This document shows positions 45,483-56,682 of a stretch of 64,000 nt of DNA, piece by piece. A program made the position numbers and the translations under genes. Numbering within the stretch: position 1 is the first letter of the stretch; every line of letters starts with the position of its first letter. Source of the DNA: Henckelia pumila (Eukaryota > Streptophyta > Magnoliopsida > Lamiales > Gesneriaceae). The notes beneath the pieces are model-generated. The model was not told where the DNA came from and did not search any database. It was given only the letters and a program-made list of their open reading frames with translations. The stretch spans positions 12,586,001 through 12,650,000 of the forward strand of contig NW_027331831.1 in assembly GCF_033568475.1 (NCBI RefSeq). Reading direction: 5' to 3'.

Positions 45483-46285
45483 ATGGGGCCAGCCTGTGGA
45501 GATTCGAGTAGGGCCAGAAAAGCTGCTCTACGTAATATTCCAAGACAAGATCACTCTCCACATCAGGTTCGAAACAAGGACATTTGTGAAGTGTCAAAAG
45601 TCTCCAGAGAAATGACATTCACTGATTCTGATAGGGAATTCCCACTAGTTGAGCACAATGATGTGTTAGTTATTTCCGCTACGGTCTCCAACCACTGGGT
45701 GAAAAATATATTGGTTGATTCAGGCAGCTCGGCGGATATCGTTTTCTATAATGCATTTGCTAAGATGGGAATAGACAATGCGCAGTTAACGCCCGTTAAC
45801 ACCCCTTTAATAGGATTCTCTAGAGAAGTAGTGGAAGCACTAGGGGAGGTTACCGTTCCTCTTTCCCTTGGATTTTATCCAAAGAGGGTTACAAAAATGG
45901 TGAAGTTCCTGGTAGTCAATGCTTCCTTCGCATAGAATATCATATTGGGACACCTAAGTCTAAACATGTTCCAAGCAGTGGGATCAACATATCATATGAA
46001 TTTGAAGTTCCCAATGTCTGAAGGAGTAGGTGAAGCTATTGGTGATAGCAGGTTGGCTCGCGAATGTCATGCCAATGTTTTGCGGGACTCAGCCAGTTGC
46101 AAGAGAAAGATAAGGGCGGATGAAATTTCATTAAAAAAGAGAAAGCAACCAAGTGCAGTTGAATCTTCACCTGATCAAGTGCATACTATCGAAGGTGATT
46201 TTGAAAGAAAAAAAAATTTGGAGGCAACCAAAGCGCTTAAACGGATAGATATAATTCAAGGAAATTCCGCAAAAACTCTGAAGAT
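45483..46285 (+). pseudogene. Tat aspartic protease region
   Basis: A frame from 45483 encodes V-D-S-G-S-S-A-D-I-V-F (45714 onward), the D-S-G-S-S-A active site typical of Tat proteases, which cleave the polyprotein. A TAG at 45933-45935 interrupts the I-L-G-x-x-x-L block, standing for a Tyr codon before N-I-I-L-G. The frame then continues open to 46802 through a Lys-rich linker. The 45287-45482 stretch between gag and protease has several stops. Confidence 0.8.
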
Positions 46286-47110
46286 TGGAACAGAAATGAC
46301 CCCTGAGTTGGAGGAGTTGCTAACAGTTTTCCTTCAAAAGAATGCAGATGTATTTGCTTGGCAAGGTGAATTCTTGCCAGGAATACCATATGAATACACC
46401 CTCCATCACCTTAATGTGGACCCAAGGATAAAACCAGTAAAGCAAAAGAAACGATCTTTTGGAGCAGAAAAAAACAAGCATATTTTGGCCGAGGTAGAGA
46501 ACCTTGTAAAGAACAATTATATTATGCCAGTTTCTCACCCAGAATGGATGACGAATGTAGTGCTTGTTCCTAAACAAGGAGGAAAGTGGCGTTTATGCAT
46601 TGATTTCATAGACCTTAAGAAGGCATGCCCCAAAGATCTCTTCCCCTTGCCTCGAATCAATTTATTGGTTGAATCCACTGCCGGATGTGAGCTATTCACT
46701 TTCATGGATGCTTATCAAGGATACAACCAAATAGCTTTAGCTCCTAAGACCAAGAGAAAGCTAGTTTCATTACCGACCATGGTATCTACTGTTACGAAGT
46801 GATGTCTTTTGGATTAAAGAATGTAGGGGCTACATATCAAAGGTTAGTAAAAAAAATGTTTGAAAAATTAATCGGGAGGAATATGGAAGTTTATATCGAT
46901 GACATGCTAGTGAAAATCGTATTGGCTATCAAGCATATAGAGGATCTCAATGAAAGTTTTGAGATATTGAGGAAGTATCGAATGAGACTGAACCTTGAAA
47001 AATGCACTTTTGGAGTTCGTGGGGGAAAATTTTTAGGGTACATGGTGTCACAGCGAGGAATAGAAGAGAACCCCGAAAAAATCAAGGCAGTACTGAGCAT
47101 GACTCCCCCC
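46286..47110 (+). pseudogene. Tat reverse transcriptase
   Basis: Motifs are W-R-L-C-I-D-F, C-P-K-D, L-F-T-F-M-D-A-Y-Q-G-Y-N-Q, M-S-F-G-L-K-N-V-G-A-T-Y-Q and the catalytic Y-I-D-D (46893-46904). A frame change near 46760 separates the D-A-Y-Q-G part from the F-G-L-K-N part. The next frame ends at 47122 because of an extra C in the run at 47103-47111. Confidence 0.85.
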
Positions 47111-47700
47111 CAAAAGCATTAAAGGGCTCCAAGAGTTAGCAGGAAGAATGTCCGCTTTAAACCGATTTATTTCAAGGTCAGCAGACAAAGGTCTACCGTT
47201 TTTCAAAGTTCTCAGACAGGGAAAAGGATTCAAGTGGACCGAGCGGTGCCAACATGCCTTCGAGGACTTAAAGAATTACTTAATGGCATCACCATTGCTC
47301 GTAAAACCAAGCGAGGGAGACACCTTGCTACTCTACTTGGCAGTGTCTGCAGAATCAATCAGCGCTGTCTTAATGGTGGAAAGGGAACGAGAGCATAAAC
47401 ATGTATATTACGTAAGCAAAGTCCTCCAAGGCGCTAAGCTGCAATATACAAACATCGAAAAATTGGCATTCCCAATCATAGTGGCATGCAAAAAATTGCG
47501 TCCTTATTTCTTGTCCCATCAAGTAATAGCACTGACAAATCACCCGTTGAATAAAATACTGTCTAGCTCGGAATCATCAGGCAGGATGACCAAGTGGGCC
47601 GTCGAATTAAGTGAATTTGGCATTAAATACCAGCCGCTTCCTGCCATTAAAGCACAAGTTCTAACGGATTCATTATTGAAATGGAAACCAATGACACAGG
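47111..47700 (+). pseudogene. Tat RT thumb and gypsy-type RNase H
   Basis: Open 47148-47804: L-N-R-F-I-S-R-S-A-D-K, F-K-W-T-x-x-C-Q-H-A-F (RT thumb), then L-L-Y-L-A-V-S, I-E-K-L-A-F and L-T-N-H-P-L. Tat relatives have no acidic residues at some of these sites, so this first RNase H is probably a degenerate connection domain. Confidence 0.75.
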
Positions 47701-47709
47701 AACTTCAGC

Positions 47710-48115
47710 CCCCACTTGGACGATCCATATCGATGGCTCGTCCACTTCCGAAGGGAGTGGGGCAGGCGCGCTTGATACGAAATCCTCAAGGATACAAATT
47801 CTAGTATGCCATCAGGTTTCAGTTTCCAACATCAAATAATGATACAGAGTACGAAGCACTCATTATAGGAATCAAGTTAGCATTGGCAGCTGGAGCTGGG
47901 AAGCTGGTCGCGTACAGTGATTCGTAGCTCGTAGTCAATCAAGTCCAAGGAACTTATGATGCCAAGGAAGACAATATGAAGAAGTACCTATCCAGGGTAA
48001 GGGTCCTTCTTATGCGACTGGAGAACTTTGAAATGAAGCAAATACCGTGAGCTGAGAACGAGGTAGCGGATCAGCTGGCTAAATTAGGAAGCTCAGCAAC
48101 ATGAATCGATAGCAA
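47710..48115 (+). pseudogene. Tat second (archaeal-type) RNase H
   Basis: The W-T-I-H-I-D-G-S-S-T-S-E-G-S-G-A-G start (47718-47770) carries the first Asp. N-D-T-E-Y-E-A-L-I-I-G-I (Glu), A-Y-S-D-S (Asp) and N-E-V-A-D-Q-L-A (Asp) follow in shifted frames. A TAG at 47926-47928 stands for Gln in S-D-S-Q-L-V. This extra RNase H is a hallmark of the Tat lineage. Confidence 0.75.
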
Positions 48116-48199
48116 AAAAATAACACTCATCACATGTGACAAAGAGAAGGTAGAAGCAGAAGGACTGGATGTTCTGTGTGCCGATCCTGATGAGCCAAG

Positions 48200-49428
48200 T
48201 TGGAAGGATGCAATCATCAAGTATTTGTTAGATGGAGAACTACCACCTCAGCAAGTCCAAGCAAGGAAGCTTATGTTTAGAGCCGCACGATTCACTCTAA
48301 TCAATGGAGAACTGTACAAAATAGGATACTCTCAACCATACCTGAAATGTCTTGCTCCCATCCAAGAAAATTATGTACTCCGGGAAATTCACAAAGGAAT
48401 TTTTGAAAATCATTTAGGCGGAAAAGCATTGGCAGGCAAAGTACTCCGTCGAGGTTACTTTTGGCCTACCATGAATAAAGATGCACTTCAGTTGGTAATA
48501 TGATGTAAACCATGTCAGGAGCACGCCAATATTCATCACCAACCGGCAACATGGCTCCAACCAATGGAAAGCCCGTTACCTTTTCGCACAATGGGGAATG
48601 GACCTGGTAGGACCTTTTCCTATGGCAAAAGGACAAAGGAAATTCATCATCGTGGCAGTAGACTATTTCACAAAATGGGTTGAGGCGGAACCTCTTGCAA
48701 AGATTTATGAGAAATAAGTGATTAATTTCCTTTGGAAGAATATCATTTGCAGGTTCGGGATTCCTCGAGCGCTAGTATCTGGCAATGGAACACAATTCTC
48801 CGGATCCAAATTGAGAGAGTGGTGCCAAGGCCTATCAATCAAGCAATTCTTTACCTCAGTAGGTCACCCGTAGGCCGATGGACAAACTGAAGTAACCAAT
48901 CGAACTATCTTACAGCATATCAAGACTCGCCTCGGAGAAGACAAGGGCAATTGGGTTGACGAACTACCCAACGTATTATGGGCATACAGGACTACTCCTC
49001 GAAGCTCTACAGGAGAATCTCCATTCAACCTTACCTATGGAGCCGAAGCAATTTCTTCCGCAAAAATTGGAGAAGAATCACCCAGAATAAAACATTACGA
49101 AGCAGAAGACAATCGAAAAAATATGCGGGCATCTTTGGATCTCATTGAGGAGTTGAGAGAGGGGGCCTCAGTACGAGTGGCAAGGCAAAAGGCACGAATG
49201 GCAAAAGTGTATGACAATCGAGTAAAGTCACGAACTTTTCAAGTTGGAGATATGGTGCTAAGAAGAGCAGATGTCTTACACCCAGTAGGAAAGTTGGATC
49301 CTAAATGGGAAGGACCGTATAAAGTTATCGAGATTGCTCGTGAAGGAGCGTATCGACTCCAACATTCGAGTGGGAAGATATTACCCCGGACATGGAACAT
49401 TGTAAACTTGAAAAAATATTTTCAATAG
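48200..49428 (+). pseudogene. Tat integrase
   Basis: The zinc-finger region (48225-48530) has H-K-G-I-F-E-N-H and C-x2-C (C-K-P-C-Q-E-H) with a TGA at 48501-48503. The core is broken into short frames but shows W-G-M-D-L-V-G-P-F-P (48594 onward), V-D-Y-F-T-K-W-V-E-A-E-P and W-A-Y-R-T-T-P-R. The C-terminus is open (49123-49428), with V-G-D-M-V-L-R-R and G-P-Y-K-V-I-E, ending at the natural stop after K-K-Y-F-Q. Confidence 0.8.
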
Positions 49429-49991
49429 ACTCTAACAATTTTACAAAGTTGTAATAAGCTTAATTATCAATAAAAGTGTGATTAAACACATTACGAATAC
49501 ATTATTTCATCTTCCAACAAATGACTTGCAACGCGCACATATTTATACGCTTAAAAAAATATAGCGTCAAAAGTAATTAGACCCTGGTCGTCAAAAGCAA
49601 AAGTCGCCTAAAGCATAAGAGGCCTGGCCAATCCAGCTAAGGTACTTTGACACCGTAAGAGGTTACAACAAAAGGACCATGAGTCCAGGAAAACCACCAC
49701 CCATGAGGTAGGTGCATGGCTTCCTCAAATACACAAAACCTTGGGAACTTGATCACTTCCCAAGTAATGAAGCAAATAGAATCAAACACAAATATATATA
49801 ACTCGACTCTGATTTTCGGAAAGCAAGTACAAATTAGAAAATTTGTTCGCCCTTGCAAGAGCAACACAGACACTAGTACAACATTAGCCTGGTAGTGGAC
49901 CATCAATAGCTGGCACACCGAGCACATCTTTATCAATGTCCTCAACCCCAGGACCAATCAACTGTACTACATCCTCAGGAACAAGATTCTT
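49429..49991 (+). other. Tat non-coding region between pol and antisense ORF
   Basis: No protein recognised on either strand. It is the common untranslated zone of the sense pol transcript and the antisense ORF. Confidence 0.5.
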
Positions 49992-52114
49992 TCAGAGGAT
50001 GTGCCGACATTCCAATATCAACTCATCTAGAATCACATAGGCAAGCTGATAAATTTCATCCTCAAAAGCTGTAGACATGTGGTAGGAGTCTACCTCTGTT
50101 TCTGCTAAGCTCCTCTGTAGCTCTAAACCCGTCGAAAAAACCAAATACCCAACACCAGTGTGAATCTTGGCATAATGCTTTTCATTTAAAGTCCTAAGCT
50201 CAGAATGTATATCTTCACCCTCTTTCGTTTTAACGACAAGTTTTTCTGCCAGCTTAGTGTTATCCCCTTCCAGGCGATGAATCTCCTCATTTGCCTTTGC
50301 ATCAGATGCCTCTAACCGAGTGACATCCTCTTTCAACCTGCTAACTCTTTATGCAATTTGGCCTCGTCAGATCGGGTTTTCTCCTCTCGAGCTGCAAGAG
50401 CCCTTACGGCAGACAAAATCAAAAACCAATAAGATAAGTGCGTAAGAAACTTATTACAGCATCAAGGAAAACAAATAAATTCTCAAAATATATACATGGT
50501 AAGAGCTCAAGGAAACGGATCGATGCACGACTGCGGAGGTTCAAGGGACCAGGTGACCCAGATCATGATCACCAACAATCCTGGCCCCCCGCCTCAAGCC
50601 AATTTCAAAATCGCCCGAGTCCCAAAAAGACTCTGCACCATCTCGACTCACTCCATCCAGCAGTAAGGGGTGAGCACTTGATTTTCTCACCAAAAATGAG
50701 GGACCCTCACGAGATTTCTTCAATGAATCAGAATTAATAAATTCATTCCCTTTTTTACCTTCATCAGCTGGCCTCTTGCCAACGTTTCGTATGTACTCTA
50801 CACCTACACTACCCTCTGATTGTCTTTCCCACAAAGAGGAGTTATTATGACTTTGGCGGCCTCGCAGTCCAGCATCTTGGTTCTCTGCAGGACGTGACGA
50901 TGAACCCCCTGTACATGCTAGAAGTGGTATGGCCGCATCATCACCTCCATATACTCTATTTTTCGGATTAATGGGAAAAGGGCGGCCAGAGGTTTTCTCT
51001 CGAGAGTGTAGTTTTTTCAAATCCACCCGATCACCTGCCAAAAGGATACATCCATGCATATAAAATAAAATAAGCAAAGAGCAGTACACAATACACATAA
51101 CAATAAAGACCATGTGCACAGAATTTTTTAAATAATACCAACAGTAATTAAGCAACGCGAGTCAAAATTTTCATTAAAAAGTCCCAACGAACGACATTGA
51201 GACTGAAGCTCCAAGAAAGACCCTCTGTTTTTCATTAAAGTGACTCCATATCTCCAACTAACAATTACACCCCATTTGCAATCTTTTGCATAGAAAAAAA
51301 TATGATTTCCAGTCTCCCCGATAAGATCAAAGTTTGCGTAAGAATCTACACTTTGGTCGGGCTTGGAAGTAGATGTCCGCATCCACATTAGTGGGGCGGG
51401 CCGAAAACAGAGCATGAAATAAGTCCACGCTTGGCTCTATGTCAAACACGCGCACCCAATGACAAAATCCAAAAAAATATAACAGAGCGTTGGGAGTCAG
51501 CTGACTAAGGCTAACACCTAAAATTTTTATTAGCTCCTCCAAGAGAGGACACGGGGGTATTGAAAATCCACTGTTTAAATGTTCAACATAAACCATAAAA
51601 TAACCAACAAATGAAAAGTGACGAGAGTTGCCAGGACGTGGGACTATGGTGCCGCACGATCTAGGTACTTGTTTGAAGCGGCACACATAAGAAACCATTT
51701 CACGGGACAAAGGATGAGGCACCGTATTGCCAAGAATCCCATCATTACTCTGTCCGCTAATGCACTCACGAACGACCTCGCGTTCAGCTTCATTAGGTTC
51801 ACACTCCGTAATGGTGTCGGTGCAAGCGCAACATCAAGTAACAAAGAGTTACTCGAATGGATTATACCACTGCTTGAACTGAGACTATAACCCGGAGACT
51901 TTGTCTCGGCATAAAAAGATGAGTTAGCTAGTGGTTCGTAAGAGTCAGACGACGCATCTTTAGAGCTATGCTGGGATCTAGACTGGGTCTCTCGTAAGGA
52001 CATTAATAAAGAATATTCTTTTCCTCTTCCACGGCGTGCAAAATTTGATGGTGAGTTCAAAGAATATTCTAATTTTTCAAAATTAGCAGATTCTTGTAAA
52101 ATATTTCTGTTCAA
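49992..52114 (-). pseudogene. Tat antisense ORF (gypsy-type transposase-like, PF04195-like)
   Basis: On the minus strand, opposite to pol. From the 5' side, the frame at 52114-51644 has a Ser-rich start, then a frame change. The core (about 51800-51330) encodes R-E-M-V-S-Y-V-C-R-F, then G-F-S-I-P-P-C-P-L-L and L-S-Q-L-T-P-N-A, the signature of the plant 'putative gypsy-type transposon' domain carried antisense in Tat elements. The next exon-like piece (51415-51128) has F-F-Y-A-K-D-C-K-W-G-V. A Ser/Arg-rich linker (51155-50541) and a coiled coil (50336-49992, L-E-G-D-N-T-K-L-A-E-K-L) end it. Several frame changes separate the parts; some may be introns. The function of such antisense ORFs is not known to me. 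Confidence 0.7.
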
Positions 52115-53163
52115 CAGGAAAACTCTGCATCAAATATTGACTCACGTCTAGTAATACACAAACATATTTATATCTATATATATATCATATTTATATCTAT
52201 ATATATATACACCACTGGGCCAACTCCAATCCTCCACAACTGCTACACCACCTCTACCCCATGTCCGCCTCGCCTGTATCAAGAGCAACACGACGCAATC
52301 ACCGTTGCGGCCCACAACCCGCAAGCTTCTTGTCACAACCACAGAAGCAACCACGCCGCAGCAACCTTCACCGAGCAGCATTCGCCATCTTCAGATTGCC
52401 ATCACCGCCGAAGAGCCACCGTCGGCCAGCACTCCTGTACCATCTCTACGTCGACGCGCCATCATCTTCCATGAGTAGCAGCTCGAACTTCTTTAGCATC
52501 CAAATTCCTTAGCCTTCACCCCGCAGCGGCACTACTCGTCTAGTCGCTGAAGCTCTTTCCATCTCCGCTGCAGCACCACCGTCGCCGCCCCTTGCACAGC
52601 CATCCATCGCAGCAGCCTCGCCAAGCTCCCTTGTGCAGCCTACCGACGCCGCATAACCCGCTGCAACTACCTCGGCCTCCATGAGCACAGCCCCCTTCGG
52701 CCAGCAGCTCCTCCATATGCTCCACCGTCGCGCCAGCTTCTCCTCCACAAGCACAGCCCCGCCAAGATCAATAGCTCACCATCACCCAACAGCAACCATC
52801 GCGCAGCCATCCTGCCGCAGCAGCTCCACCCATAGATAGCACCGCCACCGAGCTCCAACTCCCCCCAAAGACCCAGCAGCAACTGTCGCCACCACCGATC
52901 AGCCATCCGCCCCAATATATGACGCCAACGCAGCTCCACCCTTCGCATTAAGCTTCTCCTTAAAATCTCACTCATCATTTACTTTTTGGGAACTTGATCG
53001 TCAGATGGGATTATTGCAATTTTAATTAACGGAAGAGTGTGAGGGAAAGAAGTTTAACTAAAGAAAGAAAGTAAGGGAAGAAAGAAAACACTACCTACCA
53101 TCCTCGTGTTAAGCTTGAGCTATGAAATATGAGAAGATGCATGCACTGAATTGGTTAATATAA
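52115..53163. other. GC-rich segment upstream of the antisense ORF
   Basis: Starts with (TA)-rich DNA (52160-52210), then a CCG/CAG-rich stretch (about 52210-52960) open in several frames on both strands without a recognisable protein, then AT-rich DNA up to the PIF insertion. The position before the antisense ORF suggests it could be that ORF's promoter and leader. Composition resembles 6070-6540. Confidence 0.45.
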
Positions 53164-53604
53164 GGGTGGTTGCAACGCTGGGTTTTAAAAAAAGAAAAAA
53201 TTTGAACCTGTAGGTTGCCCGCGTTGCAGCCTGCAGGTTCAATTTACAAAGGTGAAGCTGGCATTCCAATTTGAACGCTAGCTTCGGCACTTATTTTATA
53301 TTATTAAAAAAAATTAATTTTATTGTAGTTTGGGGTGCGTTCCTTTAATCATAAAGCATGGGGCCCAATTGTTTATATATATATATATATAATAAAATAT
53401 TTAAAAAATTGATTTAGATTTTCAAGGTAAAAATCTGTAAACGATAAGATTTTAGATAAGATTTATATTTAAAAAATTATTTTAATTTTATTAATAATAT
53501 AAATACATAAAATAAAATTTTCTATAAAAGGCATGAATTTGATTTCATGTATTCATTCCACTTTCACATTGCAAATTTCCAGTGCATTTTACTACAAAAA
53601 TCCA

Positions 53605-54893
53605 ATGGCAGATCAATTCTATGAATCATTGGACAATGATTTGGATTCTCCAAATTCGGAAGGAAATTCCAACTTTCAAAATTCGCAATCTCGTTCTCGT
53701 CTCAACCCTCGTTCGTCTGAATTTCCTTACTCATCTCATTTTCCACAAAATATTTCCAATGGTTCGAATTTTGGTCCTCATTTTCCACAAAATATTTCCA
53801 TTGGTTTGAATTTTGGTCCTAATTTTCCACAAAATATTCTCACTGGTTCGAATGTTGTTCCCAACCCTCGATTTTATCACCCAATGATCACAGCCGAATA
53901 TTATAATCCAAGGGGTGACCTTCATATGATGCCACATCATTCTCACGTATTCCATCATCCACAACCATGGATGATGAATCTCAAAGCTATGGTTTCGGAG
54001 GATCTGGATCCGACAAAGAGCCAACAACACCAATTTCAAGGTTCGGTTCTCAAATTTCACCGCATTCGACGCAGCCTGGGATAGAAAATATTAACCTCGA
54101 TGATGATAATTCGGGTGCAAAACAAAAAAATGTTCATCGTAATAAAGGTAAGGTGATGTGGTCAACTGAGGAAGAGAAATGTCTTGCGAGAGCTTGGGGT
54201 ACTACTACCAACGATCCAAAAGTTGAAAACGCACAAAAAAGTAAGCATTTATGGCAAAGTACCGCCACATACTATAATGATAATCGACCGGTGGGAACAC
54301 CAATGAGAGAATGGAGTTTGATAAAATCGCATTATTATCGTGTTATGCCGGATGTTGATAAGTTTTCGGGATGGTACAACAATTTTCTCAACAATCGGGC
54401 TAGTGGTCAAAGTGACGCTAATGTTTTAGCTGCTCCACATGATATGTGGAAAATGTCAAACAAGAATAATGCATTCAAATATGAACATGTGTGGAAGATT
54501 GTGATGGAATGCGAGAAATGGGCTCCCTAGTCACTTTAGCATCACTCTAACAAGATGTCGAGAACATCCGAGACAGGGGCACATTCATCTTCAACCAATC
54601 CCGATACTGATGACGTATTTGAAGTTTGAGCACGTCCAATAGGGCAACAAAAGGCTAAAAGAAAGCAAAAGGATAAGGTCATGGAAGACAGAGACTTCTC
54701 ACTTAAGTGGGAACAAATGCACGACTATCAAAGAGAAAAATTGGCGATGAAGGAAGCCGAACTAAGAAATAAGGAAGCTGAGATAAAGAACAAGGCAGCC
54801 GAGATTAAGCAGAAAGACGGTGAGCTGCAACAGAAAGCATTGGAATTGGAACAAAGAGATTATGAAATAGTTACGAGGATACAAGTGGTATGA
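53605..54893 (+). pseudogene. PIF Myb-like (trihelix) protein, ORF1
   Basis: ATG 53605 (M-A-D-Q-F-Y-E-S-L). A Ser/Asn/Phe-rich N-terminus has three tandem F-P-Q-N-I repeats of about 42-45 bp (53735-53855). A frameshift near 53960 leads into the next frame, which has a Myb/trihelix DNA-binding domain: W-S-T-E-E-E-K-C-L-A-R-A-W and Y-Y-N-D-N-R-P...R-E-W-S-L-I-K-S-H-Y. This protein helps PIF transposase enter the nucleus and bind ends. A TAG (54528-54530) and further stops follow. The C-terminus (54681-54893) is a Lys/Glu coiled coil, K-E-A-E-L-R-N-K-E-A-E-I. At least one frameshift and three stops mean it is dead. Confidence 0.85.
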
Positions 54894-55239
54894 CGGAGAT
54901 CCAACTTCATTGGCATATGAAAGTAGTTAAAGCAATTACAAAGAGACGTGGGTGGCAGTAGATGTATCAGTTATGTGTGTTTATTTTCATATGTTATTTA
55001 TGTTTGTATCTGTTGTGTTGTGTACGTTTATGTTTTCTAAATTTTATATCGGTTTTTGTCAATTGTGTACGAATGCGATTAATTATGTTGTTCTTTATTA
55101 TCAGCTCGTAATATATCAGGTTGTGTTTTATTTTGTTACATCATTGTACTGATTTAATTCAAAATTTTATAAATTAATTACAAATAAAATATAATAACCA
55201 TACAAATTTGTTCAGATTAAAACAATCATTACATTGCAA

Positions 55240-55470
55240 CGGATAAATTTATATTGCATTTACGTAACGAATAGAACAAATTTGAATTGCGTGCAACGGA
55301 TAATATTGCATTGAATTGCGTGCAACGGATAATATTGCATTGAATTGCGTGAACAGATAATATTGCATTGAATTGTGTGCAACGATAATGTTATGTTGAA
55401 TTGCGTGCAACAAATAATATTACACTGAATTGCTTGCAACGGATAATATTGCATTGAATTATGTGCCACA
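55240..55470. repeat. ~32-bp tandem repeat between the PIF ORFs
   Basis: About seven variants of TTGAATTGCGTGCAACGGATAATATTGCA, with point changes and small deletions, between the Myb-like gene and the transposase. It also creates a spurious minus-strand ORF. Confidence 0.85.
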
Positions 55471-55569
55471 TATTTTTTGAAATTGAAACTTTCACTTTAT
55501 AAATACACCAATGACATTTTAATTTCTTTCATTCAATATTTTCATCCTTTCAAAACTTATAAAAAATAC

Positions 55570-56345
55570 ATGTCTGAAGATCCACGTCGTCCTACTGAAC
55601 GTCTCATTCGTGAGTTTTGGCGAAATAAGATGTGGGAAGATGCAGAGGATGATGTAGATAGAATGATGATTACGTTGCTTGAAGAGGAAGAGCGTAGACT
55701 CCAAACCACCCAAAGGAATCCACGATCTGGAAACTCAAGGAGATATGTAAATCGGGATCGTGAAGATGGGCATTCTCACCTTGTCAGAGATTATTTCTCT
55801 GAGAATCCTACATTCCAAGTTGAAGTATTCCAGAGGCGGTTTCGCATGCGCAGAGAGTTATTCGTTAGCATATTCGATGCTCTTACAAATAACTCGGACT
55901 ACATTCGATGGAGTAGAGACGCTGTAGGAAGACAGAGTTTGTCGCCACTTCAAAAATGCACAACAGTTGTTCATCAGTTGGCATATGCAGCTCCGACCGA
56001 TTCTCTCGATAAGTACGTACAGATTGGTGAAAGAACTGCGTTGGATTGCTTGGTCAACTTCTGTCGATGCGTGATTGATGTGTTTGGGGTGCGATATTTG
56101 AGAAGATCCAATGACGCAGACACTCAACGATTACTTCAAATGCAAGAAGATAAGCACGGCTTCCCTGGAATGTTGGGAAGCCTTGATTGCATGCACTGGG
56201 AGTGGAGGAACTGTCCTGTAGCTTGGAAAGGACAATATACTAGAGGTGATTACGGTGTCCCAACAATAATTTTTGAAGTAGTCGCATCTACAGACTTGTG
56301 GATATGACATGCTTTTTTTGGCGTTGCAGGATCGCGTAATGATAT
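55570..56345 (+). pseudogene. PIF/Harbinger transposase, first copy (truncated)
   Basis: M-S-E-D-P-R-R at 55570 is preferred as start over the in-frame ATG at 55477. The N-terminal helix-turn-helix region is present (F-x-V-E-V-F-Q-R-R-F-R-M-R-R-E-L-F and the L-S-P-L-Q-K-C block). The first DDE residue is in G-S-L-D-C-M-H-W (about 56173-56200). At 56305-56307 TGA replaces the Trp codon of L-W-I-W-H. The remaining DDE residues were lost by a deletion at about 56344. The intact continuation is seen in the two downstream copies. Confidence 0.9.
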
Positions 56346-56415
56346 AAATTAAATGATGTGTTATAGTAGGTCCCACGATGAAGTTGAGTTTTTAAGTTCA
56401 AGGTTGCGGTTACCC

Positions 56416-56546
56416 TAATAGATTGATATCAGAATACAATAAAGGGCTTAGTTAGAGACATTGAATATGGGTGGGTGGCTGTCGTTTGGTGCCTCCATAA
56501 ATAATAATAATCAATAAATAAATTATAATATAGATAATATATATAT

Positions 56547-56579
<33 letters not shown>

Positions 56580-56682
56580 ACATAAATAAACATCGAAAAT
56601 TAAATGCACTTCTTGGATAGTTGGTTTAGGTACTCTCGATCATCTTCAATGAAATTGCATTTAATTGAGAGTAGGAGGCCTA
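56416..56682 (+). other. Tat 3' internal remnant, copy A
   Basis: DNA after the PIF element, with an (AT)n tract (56539-56578) and a final purine-rich GAGAGTAGGAGGCCTA just before the LTR. This resembles GAGAGTGGGGGGGCCTA before the LTR at 7173, so I read it as a polypurine tract. Confidence 0.6.

Larger units (their letters stand above)
53164..56415 (+). mobile_element. PIF/Harbinger DNA transposon
   Basis: Left end GGGTGGTTGCAACGC (53164), right end GCGGTTACCC (to 56415). Both termini share GGGT....GCAAC on the outside, and TAA duplications flank them (53161-53163 and 56416-56418), as PIF/Harbinger elements require. It encodes a Myb-like protein and a DDE transposase on the plus strand. 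This copy has lost about 1.08 kb of its 3' part, including the end of the transposase, relative to the copies at 57931 and 61284. Confidence 0.88.

Noticed and set aside
52148..52978. Gly/Trp/Arg-rich minus-strand open frames
   Set aside because: Low-complexity GC-rich DNA in a transposon; no recognisable family.
55260..55469. Repetitive minus-strand open frame
   Set aside because: Translation of the ~32-bp tandem repeat.
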